From Burkholderia sp052045245 (lineage in GTDB: Bacteria; Pseudomonadota; Gammaproteobacteria; Burkholderiales; Burkholderiaceae), in NCBI RefSeq assembly GCF_052045245.1, contig NZ_JBQEON010000010.1, positions 1 to 64,000 of the forward strand: DNA of 64,000 nucleotides. The letters run 5' to 3'. The notes beneath the pieces were generated by a model that saw only the letters and a program-made list of their open reading frames with translations, ran no database searches and was not told where the DNA came from. Position 1 is the first letter of the stretch. The number at the start of each line of letters is the position of its first letter. The translations under genes and the position numbers were made by a program. Below, piece by piece: positions 1 through 8,782 of the stretch.

Positions 1-1221
1 CTGCTCGTGCTCGACGATGCGAACCTGTCGCTGCGCGAAGGCGAGATCGTCGGGCTGCTCGGCCGTTCCGGCTCGGGCAAGTCCACGCTGCTGCGGATCA
101 TCGCCGGCCTGATCGAGCCGACCGGCGGTGAGGTGACCTATCTCGGCAAGCCGCTGGACGGCCCGGCCGAAGGCGTCGCGATGGTGTTCCAGACGTTTGC
201 GCTGTTCCCGTGGCTGACCGTGTTGCAGAACGTGGAAGCCGGGCTGGAGGCGCTCGGCGTCGGCGCGCGCGAGCGGCGCGAACGCGCGCTCGCCGCGATC
301 GACCTGATCGGTCTCGACGGCTTCGAGAACGCGTATCCGCGCGAGTTGTCGGGCGGGATGCGCCAGCGCGTGGGCTTCGCGCGCGCGCTCGTCGTCGACC
401 CGACGATCCTGCTGATGGACGAGCCGTTCTCGGCACTCGACGTGCTGACGGCCGAGACGCTGCGTACCGACCTGCTCGACCTGTGGACGCAAGGCCGGAT
501 GCCGATCAAGTCGGTGCTGATCGTCACGCACAACATCGAGGAAGCGGTGTTCATGTGCGATCGCATTCTGGTGCTGTCGTCGAACCCGGGCCGCGTGATC
601 GCCGAGATCAAGGTGCCGTTCAAGCATCCGCGCAACCGGCTCGACCCCGCGTTCCGCAAGCTGGTCGACGACATCTACGCGAAGATGACGGCGCGCCAGA
701 CCGGCGAGGCGACGAAGAAGGGGCTGGAGCTCGGCAGCTGGCTGCCGCAAGTGTCGACCAACCTGATGGCCGGCCTGATCGAGACGCTCGCGATGGCGCC
801 GTATCACGGCCGCGCGGACATGCCGGAAATCGCGCGCACGCTGCATCTGGAAGTGGACGACCTGTTCCCGATCGCCGAAGTGCTGCAGTACCTCGGGTTT
901 GCGGACGTGCGGGAAGGGGACGTGTTCCTGACGCCGCCGGGGCGCGTGTTCGCCGAATTCGGCACGCAGGAGCGCAAGCTGATGTTCGCCGATCATCTGC
1001 TGAAGCACGTGCCGCTGGCGGCCCGGATCCGGAAGGTGCTGAACGAACGACCCGGGCATCGTGCGCCGCGCGTGCGCTTCGAGCAGGAGCTGGAGGATTT
1101 CCTGTCGGATGAAGCGGCCGAGGAAACGCTCGATGCGGTGATCGACTGGGGGCGTTACGGCGAAGTGTTTTCGTACAACGACAAGACGGAAGTGTTCAGT
1201 CTCGAGGATGTCGAGAGTTGA
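1..1221 (+). CDS. ABC transporter ATP-binding protein, nitrate/sulfonate type with AAA-associated C-terminal domain (5'-truncated)
   Basis: The reading frame is open from the first base, so the true start lies left of the window; a GTG at position 7 is only an internal codon. The visible 406 codons carry a Walker A motif (GRSGSGKST, nt 61-87), an LSGGM signature (nt 346-360), a Walker B ending in MDEP (about nt 406-426) and a switch His (VTHN). This is the NitT/TauT-type ATPase of nitrate, sulfonate or bicarbonate importers. After about residue 240 comes an additional domain of about 160 residues matching the AAA-associated C-terminal domain seen in a subset of these ATPases, possibly regulatory. 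Partner permease and binding protein are presumably upstream, outside the window. Substrate cannot be read from this subunit. Confidence 0.88.
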   Translation: MLVLDDANLSLREGEIVGLLGRSGSGKSTLLRIIAGLIEPTGGEVTYLGKPLDGPAEGVAMVFQTFALFPWLTVLQNVEAGLEALGVGARERRERALAAIDLIGLDGFENAYPRELSGGMRQRVGFARALVVDPTILLMDEPFSALDVLTAETLRTDLLDLWTQGRMPIKSVLIVTHNIEEAVFMCDRILVLSSNPGRVIAEIKVPFKHPRNRLDPAFRKLVDDIYAKMTARQTGEATKKGLELGSWLPQVSTNLMAGLIETLAMAPYHGRADMPEIARTLHLEVDDLFPIAEVLQYLGFADVREGDVFLTPPGRVFAEFGTQERKLMFADHLLKHVPLAARIRKVLNERPGHRAPRVRFEQELEDFLSDEAAEETLDAVIDWGRYGEVFSYNDKTEVFSLEDVES

Positions 1222-1248
1222 TACCCGCGCCCGGATGACGTCCCGCCA

Positions 1249-2127
1249 TCATTCGGGCAAATCCCACTGGTTCGCATCCTGCCCGGTCCCGCCGGTACTG
1301 AGCTGCTCGATCTTCTCCATCCGCTGGCGCGCGAGCTCGGGGAGCCGGTTCGTCACGCCGATCACCAGCGCTTCGGCCAGCGCGAGCGCGGGCACGTTGG
1401 TCTGCAGCATCGCGAACGGGCGTCCCTGTATCCGCAGCACGATCTCGGCGAACGCGCTGATCGGCGAGCGCCATTCGTCGGTGATCAGCAGCACGCGCGC
1501 GCCGAGCCGGTGCGCGGCCTGTGCGAACCGGATGCTGTCCTTCTGATAGCGGCGGAAATCGAAAATCACCAGCACGTCGGCAGGCCCCATGTCCGTCAGC
1601 GTGACCGACGCGAGGTTCACGTTCGGCTCGACGTACTGCACATGCGGGCGCGCATACGCGAGCGTGAACGAAAACAGCGAAGCGAGCGGCGCGGTATAAC
1701 GCCCGCCGCCGCAGAACACGCGGATCTCCGGGTCGGCCAGCAGCGTCACCGCTGCGTCGAATGCCGCCGCGTCCAGCCCCTCGATCGTGGTGGCGAGCGA
1801 TTGCGAGAGCCGCTGGAAGATCGCCGCGTGGCTGTCGCGCATCCCCGATTCCGAGTGGAACGCGTCCATCCGCGCGAGCGGCGAATTCATCGCGGTATCG
1901 ATCTCGTCGTGCAGCGCTTGCTGGAACGACGAGTAGTTCGGAAAGCCGATCCTGACGACGAAGCGAAACACGGTCGGGTCGCTGACTTCCGCTTGCTTCG
2001 CGAAGCTCGCGATCGGGCCGAGCCCCAGGCTCGGATAGCGATCCAGCAGCGCATGCGCGACCTTCTGTTCCGACGGCGTGAAGCTATCCATCTGGGATAG
2101 CAGCAACGCCCTGATGCTTGTCCCCAT
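1249..2127 (-). CDS. MurR/RpiR family transcriptional regulator (HTH + SIS domain)
   Basis: The 292-residue protein has an N-terminal RpiR-type helix-turn-helix (about residues 1-77, including SDPTVFRFVVRIGF) and a C-terminal SIS sugar-isomerase-like domain (about 120-260) that in this family binds a phosphorylated sugar or other effector. The frame stays open upstream, but the start at 2127 is chosen because GGAG lies 7 nt before its ATG and the RpiR homology begins there. It is divergent from the gamma-glutamyltransferase gene, with a 368-bp shared control region, and is therefore the likely regulator of that gene and of the symporter downstream. The effector is unknown. Confidence 0.85.
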   Translation of the reverse strand: MGTSIRALLLSQMDSFTPSEQKVAHALLDRYPSLGLGPIASFAKQAEVSDPTVFRFVVRIGFPNYSSFQQALHDEIDTAMNSPLARMDAFHSESGMRDSHAAIFQRLSQSLATTIEGLDAAAFDAAVTLLADPEIRVFCGGGRYTAPLASLFSFTLAYARPHVQYVEPNVNLASVTLTDMGPADVLVIFDFRRYQKDSIRFAQAAHRLGARVLLITDEWRSPISAFAEIVLRIQGRPFAMLQTNVPALALAEALVIGVTNRLPELARQRMEKIEQLSTGGTGQDANQWDLPE

Positions 2128-2495
2128 CGGGCACTCCGGCTGGCTCTTGGCTGAATGACAAACGGCAGACATGCGTCTGCCGGCAACTCCCCGCATGTTA
2201 GCCGATCGACGGGGCTGCGGACCGCGGGCGACTGCAGATTGGAGGGACATATCACGCCACACATCGGCCAGCTGTCAATGTAATGAAACAAACATGTCAC
2301 TCCGCTTGATATCCGCTGTCACGCGCAATAATTCAGTGATAACCCTAGGTTTTTCGATGAAAACGCCGGTGCTATGATCGCGGCCTTGTTGAAATGTATT
2401 ATTCATTACATGCCGGATCAACAGCGTCGCCCAGCCCTTGCGGCAGGGGGGCGCCTCCCGGCATGGGCCCGGTTATTCGTCTGGAGGACTCCGTC
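2128..2495. promoter_or_regulatory. Divergent control region between the RpiR regulator and ggt
   Basis: This is 368 bp of relatively AT-rich DNA between two divergent genes. It contains an imperfect dyad TGTATT-ATTC-ATTACA at 2395-2410, one mismatch from TGTAAT-N4-ATTACA, which resembles operators bound by RpiR/HexR-type regulators. A lone half-site TGTAATGAA lies at 2279-2287 near the regulator, and its inverse TTCATTACA is part of the downstream dyad. The pairing of half-sites about 115 bp apart could allow looping. The function as an operator is inference. Confidence 0.4.
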
Positions 2496-4247
2496 ATGAG
2501 GCGGCTCGTAGTAATCACCCTGTTGTCGGCCATGAGCGCATGCGCGCTCGCCGCTTCGGAACCCGCGGTGGAAGCGAAGAACGGCATGGTCGTGTCGTCG
2601 CAGCACTTCGCGTCGCAGATCGGCGTCGACATCCTGAAGGCAGGCGGCAACGCGGTGGACGCCGCGGTGGCGGTCGGCTATGCGCAGGCCGTCACCAATC
2701 CGTGCTGCGGCAACATCGGCGGCGGCGGCTTCATGACGCTGCACCTGGCCGACGGCCGCGACCGCTTCATCAACTTCCGCGAGACGGCGCCGGCCGCGGC
2801 ATCGGCGAACATGTATCTCGATGCGAAGGGCAACGTCATTCCGGACGACAGCCTGTACGGCTATCGCGCGGTCGGCGTGCCGGGCACGGTCGCGGGCCTG
2901 GATCTCGCGCAGCGCAAGTACGGCAAGCTGACGCGCAAGCAGGTCATGGAGCCGGCGATCCGGCTCGCGCGCGACGGCTTCGTGCTGACGCGCGGCGATA
3001 CGGACATCCTCGACACCACGATCGACCGTTTCAAGAAGGACCCGGACGCCGCGCGCATCTTCCTGCGCCCGGACGGCACGCCGCTGCAGCCGGGCGACCG
3101 CCTGGTGCAGAAGGACCTGGCGCGCACGCTCGAGCGCATCGCGGAGCAGGGCCCCGACGCGTTCTATCACGGCGAGATTCCGAAGATTGTCGAAGCGGCC
3201 GCGAAGCGCGGCGGCGGGCTGATCACGGCGGCGGATTTCGCGTCGTATCGCGCGCAGGACATCGCGCCGCTGACCTGCACGTATCGCGGCTACGAGTTCG
3301 TGTCGGCACCGCCGCCGAGTTCGGGCGGCGTGACGATGTGCGAGACGCTGAACGTGCTCGAAGGGTATGACCTGCGCAAGTTCGGCTACCAGTCGGCGTC
3401 GGTGGTCCACTACATGACCGAGGCGATGCGCCACGCGTACGAAGACCGCAACACGCTGCTGGGCGACCCGAACTTCATCGACAATCCGGTCGCGAAGCTG
3501 ACGAGCAAGCAGTATGCGGCCGAGATCCGCAAGCAGATCAACGGCGACACGGCGACGGCATCGGTCGACGTGCAGCCGGGTGTCGGCGTGCACGAGAAGC
3601 CGGAAACGACCCACTACTCGATCATCGACCACGACGGCAACGCGGTGTCGACCACCTACACGGTGAACGGCCGCTTCGGCGCCGTGGTGATCGCGCCGGG
3701 CACGGGCTTCTTCCTGAACGACGAGATGGACGACTTCACCGTGAAGGTCGGCGCGCAGAACCTGTTCGGTCTCGTGCAGGGCACGCGCAACTCGATCGCA
3801 CCGGGCAAGCGTCCGCTGTCGTCGATGGCGCCGACGATCGTGAAGAAGGACGGCAAGGTGTTCATGGTGGTCGGCTCGCCGGGCGGTTCGCGCATCATCA
3901 CCATCACGCTGCAGACCGTGCTGAACGTGATCGACTACGGGATGACGCCGCAGGATGCGGTCGATGCGCCGCGTGTCCATCACCAGTGGCTGCCGGACGA
4001 GGTCTATTACGAGACCCGCGGCCTGTCGCCCGACACGCTCGCGATCCTGCGCAAGATGGGCTACAAGATGGTCGAGGAGACGCCGTGGGGCGCCGCCGAG
4101 CTGATCATGGTCGGCCTGCCCGGCACCGAGGCGGTCAGCCACAAGAGTTCCGGCAACGACTCGTCGGTGTCCGGCAACGTGCGCGAAGGCTATATCTACG
4201 GCGTCAACGATCCGCGTCGCCCGGCCGGTTCGGCGATCGGGTACTGA
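2496..4247 (+). CDS. ggt: Gamma-glutamyltransferase, periplasmic proenzyme
   Basis: This 583-residue protein is a normal-length GGT, which hydrolyses or transfers the gamma-glutamyl group of glutathione and related peptides. Residues 1 to about 19 form a Sec signal peptide, placing the enzyme in the periplasm. The start at 2496 follows GGAGG at 2483-2487. The autoprocessing site and catalytic nucleophile is the first Thr of TTHYS at about residue 371, which becomes the N-terminus of the small subunit; the downstream GSPGGSRI substrate loop is intact. It is followed by a dicarboxylate/amino-acid symporter in the same direction, suggesting that glutamate released in the periplasm is taken up. 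Confidence 0.95.
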   Translation: MRRLVVITLLSAMSACALAASEPAVEAKNGMVVSSQHFASQIGVDILKAGGNAVDAAVAVGYAQAVTNPCCGNIGGGGFMTLHLADGRDRFINFRETAPAAASANMYLDAKGNVIPDDSLYGYRAVGVPGTVAGLDLAQRKYGKLTRKQVMEPAIRLARDGFVLTRGDTDILDTTIDRFKKDPDAARIFLRPDGTPLQPGDRLVQKDLARTLERIAEQGPDAFYHGEIPKIVEAAAKRGGGLITAADFASYRAQDIAPLTCTYRGYEFVSAPPPSSGGVTMCETLNVLEGYDLRKFGYQSASVVHYMTEAMRHAYEDRNTLLGDPNFIDNPVAKLTSKQYAAEIRKQINGDTATASVDVQPGVGVHEKPETTHYSIIDHDGNAVSTTYTVNGRFGAVVIAPGTGFFLNDEMDDFTVKVGAQNLFGLVQGTRNSIAPGKRPLSSMAPTIVKKDGKVFMVVGSPGGSRIITITLQTVLNVIDYGMTPQDAVDAPRVHHQWLPDEVYYETRGLSPDTLAILRKMGYKMVEETPWGAAELIMVGLPGTEAVSHKSSGNDSSVSGNVREGYIYGVNDPRRPAGSAIGY

Positions 4248-4483
4248 CCCGATCCGACCTGATCGGACTGGCTTCGATCGCATCACGCTGAACGGCTGCA
4301 ACCGGCGTTCGCCATCGCGCGAACGCCGGTGCCGCGACAGCGCGTCCGTTCGCGGACTTCCTCCGTATCGAGCGTGGCAGGTACCCGGCATGCCGGGTCC
4401 GACCGGCCCGCAACGCGCACCCTGGCACGGCACCGGTGCGCGGGTTGTCTTTTCCATTTCTGTACCGTGCGTCGAGTTCCATC

Positions 4484-5812
4484 ATGAACAAACGAATGTC
4501 CGCGGCAGTCTGGATCCTGCTCGCGATGGCGGCCGGCATCCTGATCGGCTACCTGATCTACACGCAGTTTCCCGACAAGCAGTCGACCACCGAGATCGCC
4601 GGCTACATCTCGCTCGTGTCCGACGTGTTCCTGCGCCTGATCAAGATGGTGATCGGGCCGCTGGTGTTCTCGACGCTCGTCGTCGGCATCGCGCACATGG
4701 GCGACGCGTCGTCGGTGGGGCGCGTGTTCGTGAAGGCGCTCGGCTGGTTCATCACCGCGTCGCTGATCTCGCTGCTGCTCGGCTTGCTGATGGCGAACCT
4801 GCTGCGTCCCGGCGAAAACCTCGGCCTGCCGTTGCCGGACATCGGCGCGTCCGCGCATCTTGCGACGTCCAAGTTCACGCTGAAGGACTTCGTCGGCCAC
4901 ATGGTGCCGAAGTCGTTCGCCGAGGCGATGGCAAACAACGAGATCCTGCAGATCGTCGTGTTCTCGATGTTCTTCGGCGTCGCGCTGTCGGCGCTCGGCG
5001 AGCGCGGCAAGATCCTGGTTGCTGCCATCGACCAGCTCGCGCACGTGATGCTCAAGATCACCGGCTACGTGATGAAGCTCGCGCCGCTCGCCGTGCTGGC
5101 GGCGATGGCATCGACGGTCGCGATCAACGGGCTGTCGATCCTGCTGAAGTTCGCGGTGTTCATGGGCGACTTCTACATGAGCCTGTTCCTGCTGTGGAGC
5201 GTGCTGGTGCTGGCCGGCCTGCTGTTCCTCGGCCGTCGCGTGTTCAAGCTGATCGTGCTGATCCGGGAAGCGTTCATGCTGTCGTTCGCGACCGCGAGCT
5301 CCGAAGCCGCGTACCCGAAGATCCTCGACGCACTCGACCGGTTCGGCGTGCGGCGCAAGATCTCGAGCTTCGTGATGCCGATGGGCTATTCGTTCAACCT
5401 CGACGGCTCGATGATGTACTGCACGTTCGCGTCGCTGTTCATCGCACAGGCGTACAACATCCACCTGTCGCTCGGTACGCAGGTCACGATGCTGCTGGTC
5501 CTGATGCTGACGTCGAAGGGGATGGCCGGCGTGCCGCGCGCGTCGCTCGTCGTGATCGCGGCGACGCTGCACCAGTTCGATATCCCGGAAGCGGGGCTGC
5601 TGCTGATTCTCGGCGTCGACACGTTCCTCGACATGGGGCGCTCGGCCACCAATGCGGTGGGCAACTCGATCGCCAGCGCGGTGGTCGCGAAGTGGGAAGG
5701 CGAATTGATGTCGGAGTCCGAAGCGGACGCGCATGCCGCGCATCTCGATGCGGAACTGGAGCGGCAGAAGGGCGATCCGGCCTATGGCGCCGGTCGGGCG
5801 ACCTCGGCCTAA
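4484..5812 (+). CDS. Dicarboxylate/amino acid:cation symporter (DAACS, DctA/GltP type)
   Basis: This 442-residue polytopic inner-membrane protein belongs to the sodium:dicarboxylate symporter family, which imports glutamate, aspartate or C4-dicarboxylates with cations. The serine-rich hairpin signature (FATASSEAAYPK), SFNLDGSMMYCT and the ligand-binding stretch GRSATNAVGNSIAS are all present. The start at 4484 (MNKRM) is preferred because the transmembrane homology begins there; the Shine-Dalgarno sequence is weak. It lies 236 bp after ggt in the same direction, so coupling through glutamate is likely. Its TAA (5810-5812) overlaps the TAG of the convergent DUF3331 gene. Confidence 0.9.
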   Translation: MNKRMSAAVWILLAMAAGILIGYLIYTQFPDKQSTTEIAGYISLVSDVFLRLIKMVIGPLVFSTLVVGIAHMGDASSVGRVFVKALGWFITASLISLLLGLLMANLLRPGENLGLPLPDIGASAHLATSKFTLKDFVGHMVPKSFAEAMANNEILQIVVFSMFFGVALSALGERGKILVAAIDQLAHVMLKITGYVMKLAPLAVLAAMASTVAINGLSILLKFAVFMGDFYMSLFLLWSVLVLAGLLFLGRRVFKLIVLIREAFMLSFATASSEAAYPKILDALDRFGVRRKISSFVMPMGYSFNLDGSMMYCTFASLFIAQAYNIHLSLGTQVTMLLVLMLTSKGMAGVPRASLVVIAATLHQFDIPEAGLLLILGVDTFLDMGRSATNAVGNSIASAVVAKWEGELMSESEADAHAAHLDAELERQKGDPAYGAGRATSA

Positions 5813-6198
5813 GCGGCGCACGCGTCGTCGATGCACGCCGCCAGCACCATCGCGGCGGCGTTGCCCGGCGTCGAGCCGAGCAGTTGCGGCGCATAGACGC
5901 TGTCGCCGGCAGCGATCGGCCGCCCCGACAGCGCGCAGACGCCGCGCTTGCGCGTCGTGAACAGCCGCCACTTCTGGTAGCCGTAGTGGCCGGTGCACGC
6001 GTCGCACCACGAAATCATCACGGTGTCGGGCGTGGGCCGCTCGAGCACGCTGATCGTCGGCCGGCTCGCCGGGTCCCACGCCGGCAAGCGATCGCGCGTG
6101 ATGGTGCGCCGTCGCGGCGCGCCCCATGAGACCGACGGCATGTCGAAGCTGCCGATCGCGGCGACGGTCCTGAGCCAGGCTGCTGCACTGTTGCTCAT
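5809..6198 (-). CDS. DUF3331 domain-containing protein
   Basis: A 129-residue soluble protein with the DUF3331 pattern: a WCDACTGHYGYQKW cysteine pair, CALSGRPI with a further Cys, and a C-terminal CIDDACAA. The Cys pairs suggest a small metal-binding or structural knuckle. The start at 6198 is chosen for GAGGAAAG just upstream and because homology begins at MSNSAAAW. Members are common in Burkholderia; the biochemical role is not known to me. It ends 34 bp upstream of the stop of the NDH-2-like gene region and is read in the same direction, so the two could share a transcript. Confidence 0.75.
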   Translation of the reverse strand: MSNSAAAWLRTVAAIGSFDMPSVSWGAPRRRTITRDRLPAWDPASRPTISVLERPTPDTVMISWCDACTGHYGYQKWRLFTTRKRGVCALSGRPIAAGDSVYAPQLLGSTPGNAAAMVLAACIDDACAA

Positions 6199-6242
6199 GG
6201 TTGCTTTCCTCGAAACGTTACGCGCTGCCGCGACACGCGGCA

Positions 6243-7535
6243 TCACGACAGGCGGATGCGCGGCTGCACGCAGCCGTTGATCCGTTCGGCGATCCACAAC
6301 AGCGTCGCCTTGGAGAACCCGTGCAGTGCCTGCTGGTGGCGCCGGTACAGCATCAGGTGGCTGAACTGCGCGAACCGGCCCCGGATGAAGCCGCCGCGGA
6401 AGAATCCGAACTGCCCGAGCGTGCCGAATGCGTCGTAGTCGCTGATCGACACGAGCGCGCCGAAATCGTGGAACGCGAATGGCGGCAGCGGCTTGCCGTC
6501 GAGCCATGCGGGCAGATGCTTCGCGAGATGCTCGGCCTGCTGGGTCGCGACCTGCGCGGTGGGCGGCAGCGGCCGCTCATGGCCGTCGGGCTGCAGGCTC
6601 GCGCAATCGCCGATCGCGAATACATGCGCGTCGGCCGTGGCCTGCAAGGTGGCCCCGACCACGATCTGGTTGGCGCGGTTCGTCGCGAGCCCGCCCAGCG
6701 CCTGCATGAAATCGGGCGCCTTCACCCCGGCCGCCCACACCATCAGATCCGCCTCGGCAAACGAACCGTCGCCATAGTGGAAACCGTTCGGATCGGCCGC
6801 CGTCACGCGCGTCGACGTCAGCACATGAAAGCCGATCTGTTCGAGCCGCCGCTGCGCCGATGCGGAAATGCGCGGCGGAAACGCGGCGAGGATGCGCGGG
6901 CCGCTTTCGAGCAGCGTGAGCCGCAGCCGCTCGCGCACCGTCGCATCGCCATACGCCTGTGCCACTTCCAGCAGCCGGCTCAGTTCCGCCGCCAGCTCCA
7001 CGCCGGTCGCGCCCGCGCCGACGATCGCGACGCGAAACGGCTCGTCGCGCGCGATGCTGCGGAACACGCGCATCCGCAGCGCTTCGTTGAAGGTTTCGGC
7101 TTGTTGCTGGCTGTCGATGAAGTAGCAGTGCTCGCGCACGCCCGGCACGCCGAAATCGTTGGCCTGGCTGCCGAGCGCGAGGATCAGCACGTCGTATTCG
7201 AGTTCGCGTGCGTCGATCTCGCGTTCGCCGTCCTGCGAGCGGATTTCGCCGAGCTGCACGCGACGCCGTGCGCGATCGAGCCCCTTCAGTTCGCCGGGTT
7301 GATACGTGTAGCCGTGATCGCGTGCATGGGCGAGGAAAATCACCTGCTGTTGCTGGACGTCGCGCGTGCCGGCCGCGATCGTATGCAACATCGGCTTCCA
7401 GACATGGGTCGGGCTGCGGTCGACGACGGTGACCTGGGCTCGCCCGGTGCGGCCGAGACGTTCGCCGAGGCGGGTCGCGAGCTGCAATCCGGCGATGCCG
7501 CCGCCGACGATGACGATGCGAGTAGGGGTTGTCAT
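6243..7535 (-). CDS. NAD(P)/FAD-dependent oxidoreductase, type II NADH dehydrogenase-like
   Basis: A 430-residue two-dinucleotide-fold flavoprotein. The N-terminal FAD motif is VGGGIAG (residues 9-15), the NADH motif is GAGATG (173-178), and a C-terminal VFAIGDCA contacts FAD. The C-terminal stretch after about 370 has the basic and aromatic character of the membrane-attachment region of NDH-2 enzymes, which pass electrons from NADH to quinone without pumping protons. No Shine-Dalgarno sequence precedes the ATG, and a dyad begins only 3 bases before it (7539-7560), so translation may be leaderless or the site may be an operator. It is divergent from a TetR gene, its likely regulator. The 3' end overlaps the first gene-proximal bases upstream of the DUF3331 start. 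Confidence 0.85.
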   Translation of the reverse strand: MTTPTRIVIVGGGIAGLQLATRLGERLGRTGRAQVTVVDRSPTHVWKPMLHTIAAGTRDVQQQQVIFLAHARDHGYTYQPGELKGLDRARRRVQLGEIRSQDGEREIDARELEYDVLILALGSQANDFGVPGVREHCYFIDSQQQAETFNEALRMRVFRSIARDEPFRVAIVGAGATGVELAAELSRLLEVAQAYGDATVRERLRLTLLESGPRILAAFPPRISASAQRRLEQIGFHVLTSTRVTAADPNGFHYGDGSFAEADLMVWAAGVKAPDFMQALGGLATNRANQIVVGATLQATADAHVFAIGDCASLQPDGHERPLPPTAQVATQQAEHLAKHLPAWLDGKPLPPFAFHDFGALVSISDYDAFGTLGQFGFFRGGFIRGRFAQFSHLMLYRRHQQALHGFSKATLLWIAERINGCVQPRIRLS

Positions 7536-7538
7536 GGA

Positions 7539-7560
7539 TAAATCATCGAGTGATGAATAA
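7539..7560. promoter_or_regulatory. Candidate TetR operator between NDH-2-like gene and TetR gene
   Basis: An imperfect inverted repeat with arms TAAATCATC and GATGAATAA (7 of 9 positions pair) around a 4-bp centre, GAGT. It lies immediately before the start codon of the NADH dehydrogenase-like gene and in the region shared with the divergent TetR gene, a typical position for a TetR autoregulatory operator. Binding is inferred. Confidence 0.45.
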
Positions 7561-7683
7561 GCTATGATCCTAGCGCCTCCCGATTTCGCGTGTCAACGGA
7601 GCGGGGCAGGCAGTCCGGTTTCGGCGACACGAAACCGGGGCCCGAGCACGGGCCTTCGAATCATTCAACGGGAGCAGGAAAAC

Positions 7684-8337
7684 GTGGCTGAAGTCACTGA
7701 GCGCGCGCCATCGAAGCGGCGTACGCGCGGGCGGCCGCTGGCGGAGGCGTCCGTCGGTCCGGACGTGATATTGCGGGCCGCGCGCCGCACGTTCGCGAAG
7801 CGCGGCTACGATGCGACGAGCGTGCGCGAAATCGCGCGCGAGCTGGGCATCGACGCGGCGCTGATCGCCCATCATTTCGGCACGAAGGAAACCGTGTGGC
7901 TGGCCGTCGTCGAGCAGATCGCCGATCTCGCCGAGCCGATGTTCGACGCACTGCGCGCGCTGCGCACGTCGGCATTGCCGCCGCGCGAGCGCGTGCGGCG
8001 CGCGATCGAGCTGTGCGTCGATCACGAATTCGCGGAGCCGGACATCGGCATGTTCTTCTCGACGGCGGCGACCGAGGAGGGCGGGCGGCTCGACCGGCTG
8101 CAAGCGCGGATCGTGCGCCCGTATCACGATGCGATGTTTCCGCTGCTGGCGGACGCGGTCGAGGCCGGCGTGATCCGTGCGGTCGATCCGAACGTGCTGT
8201 TCTTCATGATCGCGAGCGCCGTCGGCACGACGGTGTCGTACAGCCACATGATGCGGGAGTTCACGTCGCTGCCCACGCGGCAGGACGCGTTCCGGCAGGC
8301 CGTGCTCGACGTCGCGCTGAACATCCTGCACGTCTGA
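7684..8337 (+). CDS. TetR/AcrR family transcriptional regulator
   Basis: A 217-residue regulator with a basic N-terminal tail (SKRRTRGRP), a TetR helix-turn-helix at about residues 44-66 (TSVREIARELGIDAALIAHHF) and an all-helical effector domain. The GTG at 7684 is chosen because GGGAGCAGG precedes it; the upstream frame is open but lacks homology. It is divergent from the NDH-2-like gene and probably controls it. The ligand is unknown. Confidence 0.85.
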   Translation: MAEVTERAPSKRRTRGRPLAEASVGPDVILRAARRTFAKRGYDATSVREIARELGIDAALIAHHFGTKETVWLAVVEQIADLAEPMFDALRALRTSALPPRERVRRAIELCVDHEFAEPDIGMFFSTAATEEGGRLDRLQARIVRPYHDAMFPLLADAVEAGVIRAVDPNVLFFMIASAVGTTVSYSHMMREFTSLPTRQDAFRQAVLDVALNILHV

Positions 8338-8782
8338 GCGCAGCACGCGGCGCGAAGCCGGCTTGCGCGCACGCGCGATCGACCGGCCACAGTGCCGTGC
8401 CCGGGCCGTGATTGTTTCCAACCGTCAACATCAGGAAGGCTGGCGATCACGGGCACGGCGATCGCGGTGATCGGCGGCCGACGGGCGGATGCGCGGTGCG
8501 GCGTCGACCGTTGCGCTGTACAAGGCGCTCGCGGGCGGATGGCCGGCGGGCACGGCGCAACAGGCACCGGGTTTGCTCGCGCCGTCGGAACAGTCGTCCG
8601 TGGAGCCGCGCGACGGGCCGGTTCGGCATCGACCCGCCGCGCGGGAGAACCATCGGCGGCATGGTCGTTGCCGGATGCTTGAGCGGCAATGAATGGGCGT
8701 GACTTGCTCGACCTGACTTTCACTTCACCCGGCTGCAAACGAATACGCCCGCCGGGCGGGCGTGTATCGGCCGGGACGCGGA
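8338..8782. other. Gene-poor stretch with a remnant of an efflux lipoprotein C-terminus
   Basis: No intact gene is convincing here. On the plus strand around 8495-8545 one frame reads STVALYKALAGGW, which matches the conserved C-terminal end (typically TVALYKALGGGW) of NodT/OprM-type outer-membrane efflux lipoproteins. The upstream part of such a gene cannot be followed in any frame, so this looks like a short decayed tail. Confidence 0.4.

Noticed and set aside
2418..4457. Very long open frame on the minus strand, opposite ggt
   Set aside because: The translation is Arg/His/Asp/Val-rich with no domain; it mirrors the codon pattern of ggt on the plus strand, a usual artefact in GC-rich genomes.
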